Assembly: GCA_902783765.1 (NCBI GenBank)
Contig: CACZSB010000173.1
Span: 1-5,679 of the forward strand
DNA length: 5,679 nucleotides
Direction: 5' to 3'
From: an uncultured Lachnospiraceae bacterium
GTDB lineage: Bacteria; Bacillota; Clostridia; Lachnospirales; Lachnospiraceae
The number at the start of each line of letters is the position of its first letter. The stretch's first letter is position 1. Below the pieces are notes generated by a model, which saw only the letters and a program-made list of their open reading frames with translations, made no database searches and had not been told where the DNA came from. The position numbers and the translations under genes were made by a program. This document shows, in pieces, positions 4,762 through 5,679 of this stretch.

Positions 4762-5679
4762 CTATCTTATCTCTGCCCCGGGTCCCACGGGCCGCTCCGG
4801 GCTCATAAGGGCCAAATGGCCCGCTGCATCCTCCGCAGACAGCAGCATGCCCTGGGATTCATACCCCGCCAGCTTCGCCGGTTTCAGGTTCACAATGGCC
4901 ATGACCTGCTTGCCCGCCATCTCCTCCGGCTTATACCAGGCCTTGATGCCGGAGATGATCTGCCGCACCTCGCCGCCGAAATCGATTTCAAAACGCAGCA
5001 GCTTCTTGGATTTAGGCACTTCTTCACAAAGCAGCACGGTACCCACCCGGAATTCCAGTTTTTCGAAATCCTCGTAGTCCACCAATTCTTTGTGGGTGAG
5101 GGGTTTCTTTTCGTCCCCCTCCTCCTGCCCTTTCCCGGACGCGGAAGCGGATGCCTCCTTGCCCTCTCCCGGACGCGGGAGAGGGGGGCACGGCGCAGCC
5201 GTGACGGGTGAGGGCGACTTGTCACCGCCTTCCACACCGGCCAGCACCTTCTCCGGATCCAATCTGGCAAAAAGCTGCTCCGGCTGTGCCGTCACCTTGG
5301 TTTCCGGCAGCAGTCCGAATTCTCCTAATCTTTCAAAGGGTCTAAGTTCCGTGCCCAGCTGCTTCACAATCCTTTCCGCCGTATCCGGCAGGAAGGGAGC
5401 CAGCAGGGAGGCGCCGATGGTCAGGCCCTCCGCCAGATGATAAAGCACCGTGGCCAGGCGGTCCTGTTTGGCCAGGTCCTTGGCCAGGGTCCAGGGGGTG
5501 GTCTCATCAATATATTTATTGCAGCGCTTGAAAACCTCCCAAATATGGGTCAGGGCCTCCGCCACATGGAGGGTCTCCATGGCCTTTTCCACCTTGCCGG
5601 GGGTCTCCTTGGCCAGGGCCATGAGCTCTTCATCCACCGGCTCATGCACCCCTGCCTTCCAGACCCGGCCCCCGAAATA
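4762..5679 (-). CDS. metG: Methionyl-tRNA synthetase, C-terminal 305 residues, 5' end outside window
   Basis: The enzyme charges tRNA-Met, including the initiator, with methionine in the cytosol. The catalytic Rossmann domain lies beyond the window. Visible residues 1-145 are the helical anticodon-binding domain, with the hallmark NKYIDETTPWTLAKD (54-68) and its closing LFARLDPEKV (136-145). Residues 204-305 are the Trbp111-like OB-fold tRNA-binding domain: DFEKLEFRVGTVLL (204-217), IISGIKAWY (241-249), NLKPAKLAGYESQGMLLSAE (264-283). Between them is an unusual Pro/Ser/Gly/Glu linker (about 150-195), of which residues 155-185 are encoded by one full and one partial copy of the palindromic element. 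The frame stays intact. A GTG at 5649 is internal: upstream codons read YFGGRVWKAG, family sequence running to the edge. It ends in TAG, 88 bp before secA, and probably leads that operon. Confidence 0.96.
   Translation of the reverse strand, partial: YFGGRVWKAGVHEPVDEELMALAKETPGKVEKAMETLHVAEALTHIWEVFKRCNKYIDETTPWTLAKDLAKQDRLATVLYHLAEGLTIGASLLAPFLPDTAERIVKQLGTELRPFERLGEFGLLPETKVTAQPEQLFARLDPEKVLAGVEGGDKSPSPVTAAPCPPLPRPGEGKEASASASGKGQEEGDEKKPLTHKELVDYEDFEKLEFRVGTVLLCEEVPKSKKLLRFEIDFGGEVRQIISGIKAWYKPEEMAGKQVMAIVNLKPAKLAGYESQGMLLSAEDAAGHLALMSPERPVGPGAEIR
5127..5150 (-). repeat. Decayed partial copy of the palindromic element inside metG
   Basis: These 24 bp match positions 1-24 of the full element at 21 sites, covering only the 10-bp hairpin half. 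Two of the three changes break stem pairs and one leaves a G-U wobble. It lies 10 bp from the full copy at 5161-5215, in the same orientation and within the metG frame. It may be an older insertion or part of a tandem duplication. Confidence 0.7.
5161..5215 (-). repeat. metG: 55-bp palindromic element, copy 3, inside the metG reading frame
   Basis: It is identical to the copy at 4697-4751. It is read in the metG frame as residues 155-173, within SPSPVTAAPCPPLPRPGEG. It has no stop codon in this frame. The site is the flexible linker before the C-terminal tRNA-binding domain, where extra residues are likely tolerated. The 55-bp length is not a multiple of three, so frame must have been restored by added flanking bases or by the adjacent partial copy. 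Confidence 0.92.

Noticed and set aside
5127..5215. Closely spaced repeats in metG as a CRISPR array or simple tandem repeat
   Set aside because: There is only one full and one partial unit 10 bp apart, inside a coding frame, with no spacer-like unique sequences and no cas genes.
5647..5649. GTG as the start of a 295-codon metG fragment
   Set aside because: The frame continues upstream to the window edge with MetRS-like sequence, so the GTG is an internal valine codon.

Overview
The window looks like core chromosome of a moderately GC-rich member of the Bacillota (Firmicutes). The support is a metG with a C-terminal tRNA-binding domain, a 854-residue SecA with a CxC-CC zinc tail directly followed by prfB, and an fhs gene. 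Strong AGGA-type ribosome binding sites fit the same assignment. The exact class (Clostridia or Negativicutes) cannot be fixed from the sequence alone. No phage, plasmid, tRNA, rRNA or CRISPR feature is visible.

Layout, left to right. The 5' end of fhs (formate-tetrahydrofolate ligase) runs leftward off the left edge. It is followed by a 143-bp divergent intergenic region holding a clear -10 box and a dyad at the likely transcription start of the next gene. A small rightward XRE-type helix-turn-helix regulator (116 aa) comes next, ending 5 bp from the stop of a convergent gene. The rest is a leftward block transcribed in the order metG (5' end cut off by the right edge), secA, prfB. These genes supply methionyl-tRNA for initiation and elongation, the ATPase motor of Sec export, and the UGA/UAA release factor. 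The gaps between them are 88 and 82 bp with no obvious promoter, so they may be one operon.

The most unusual content is a dispersed 55-bp palindromic element, always in the same orientation. It has a perfect 10-bp stem, a 6-bp stem and near-perfect terminal inverted repeats. One copy fills the metG-secA gap, one fills the secA-prfB gap, and a third lies inside the metG reading frame. There it is translated as part of the linker between the catalytic/anticodon-binding body and the tRNA-binding domain, next to a decayed half copy. All differences between full copies fall in unpaired positions. This suggests a mobile or RNA-level structural element tolerated both between and inside genes, comparable in behaviour to Rickettsia palindromic elements or REP/MITE families. 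I do not recognise it as a named family.

A second notable point is that prfB is read straight through, without the usual in-frame UGA and +1 frameshift autoregulatory site.
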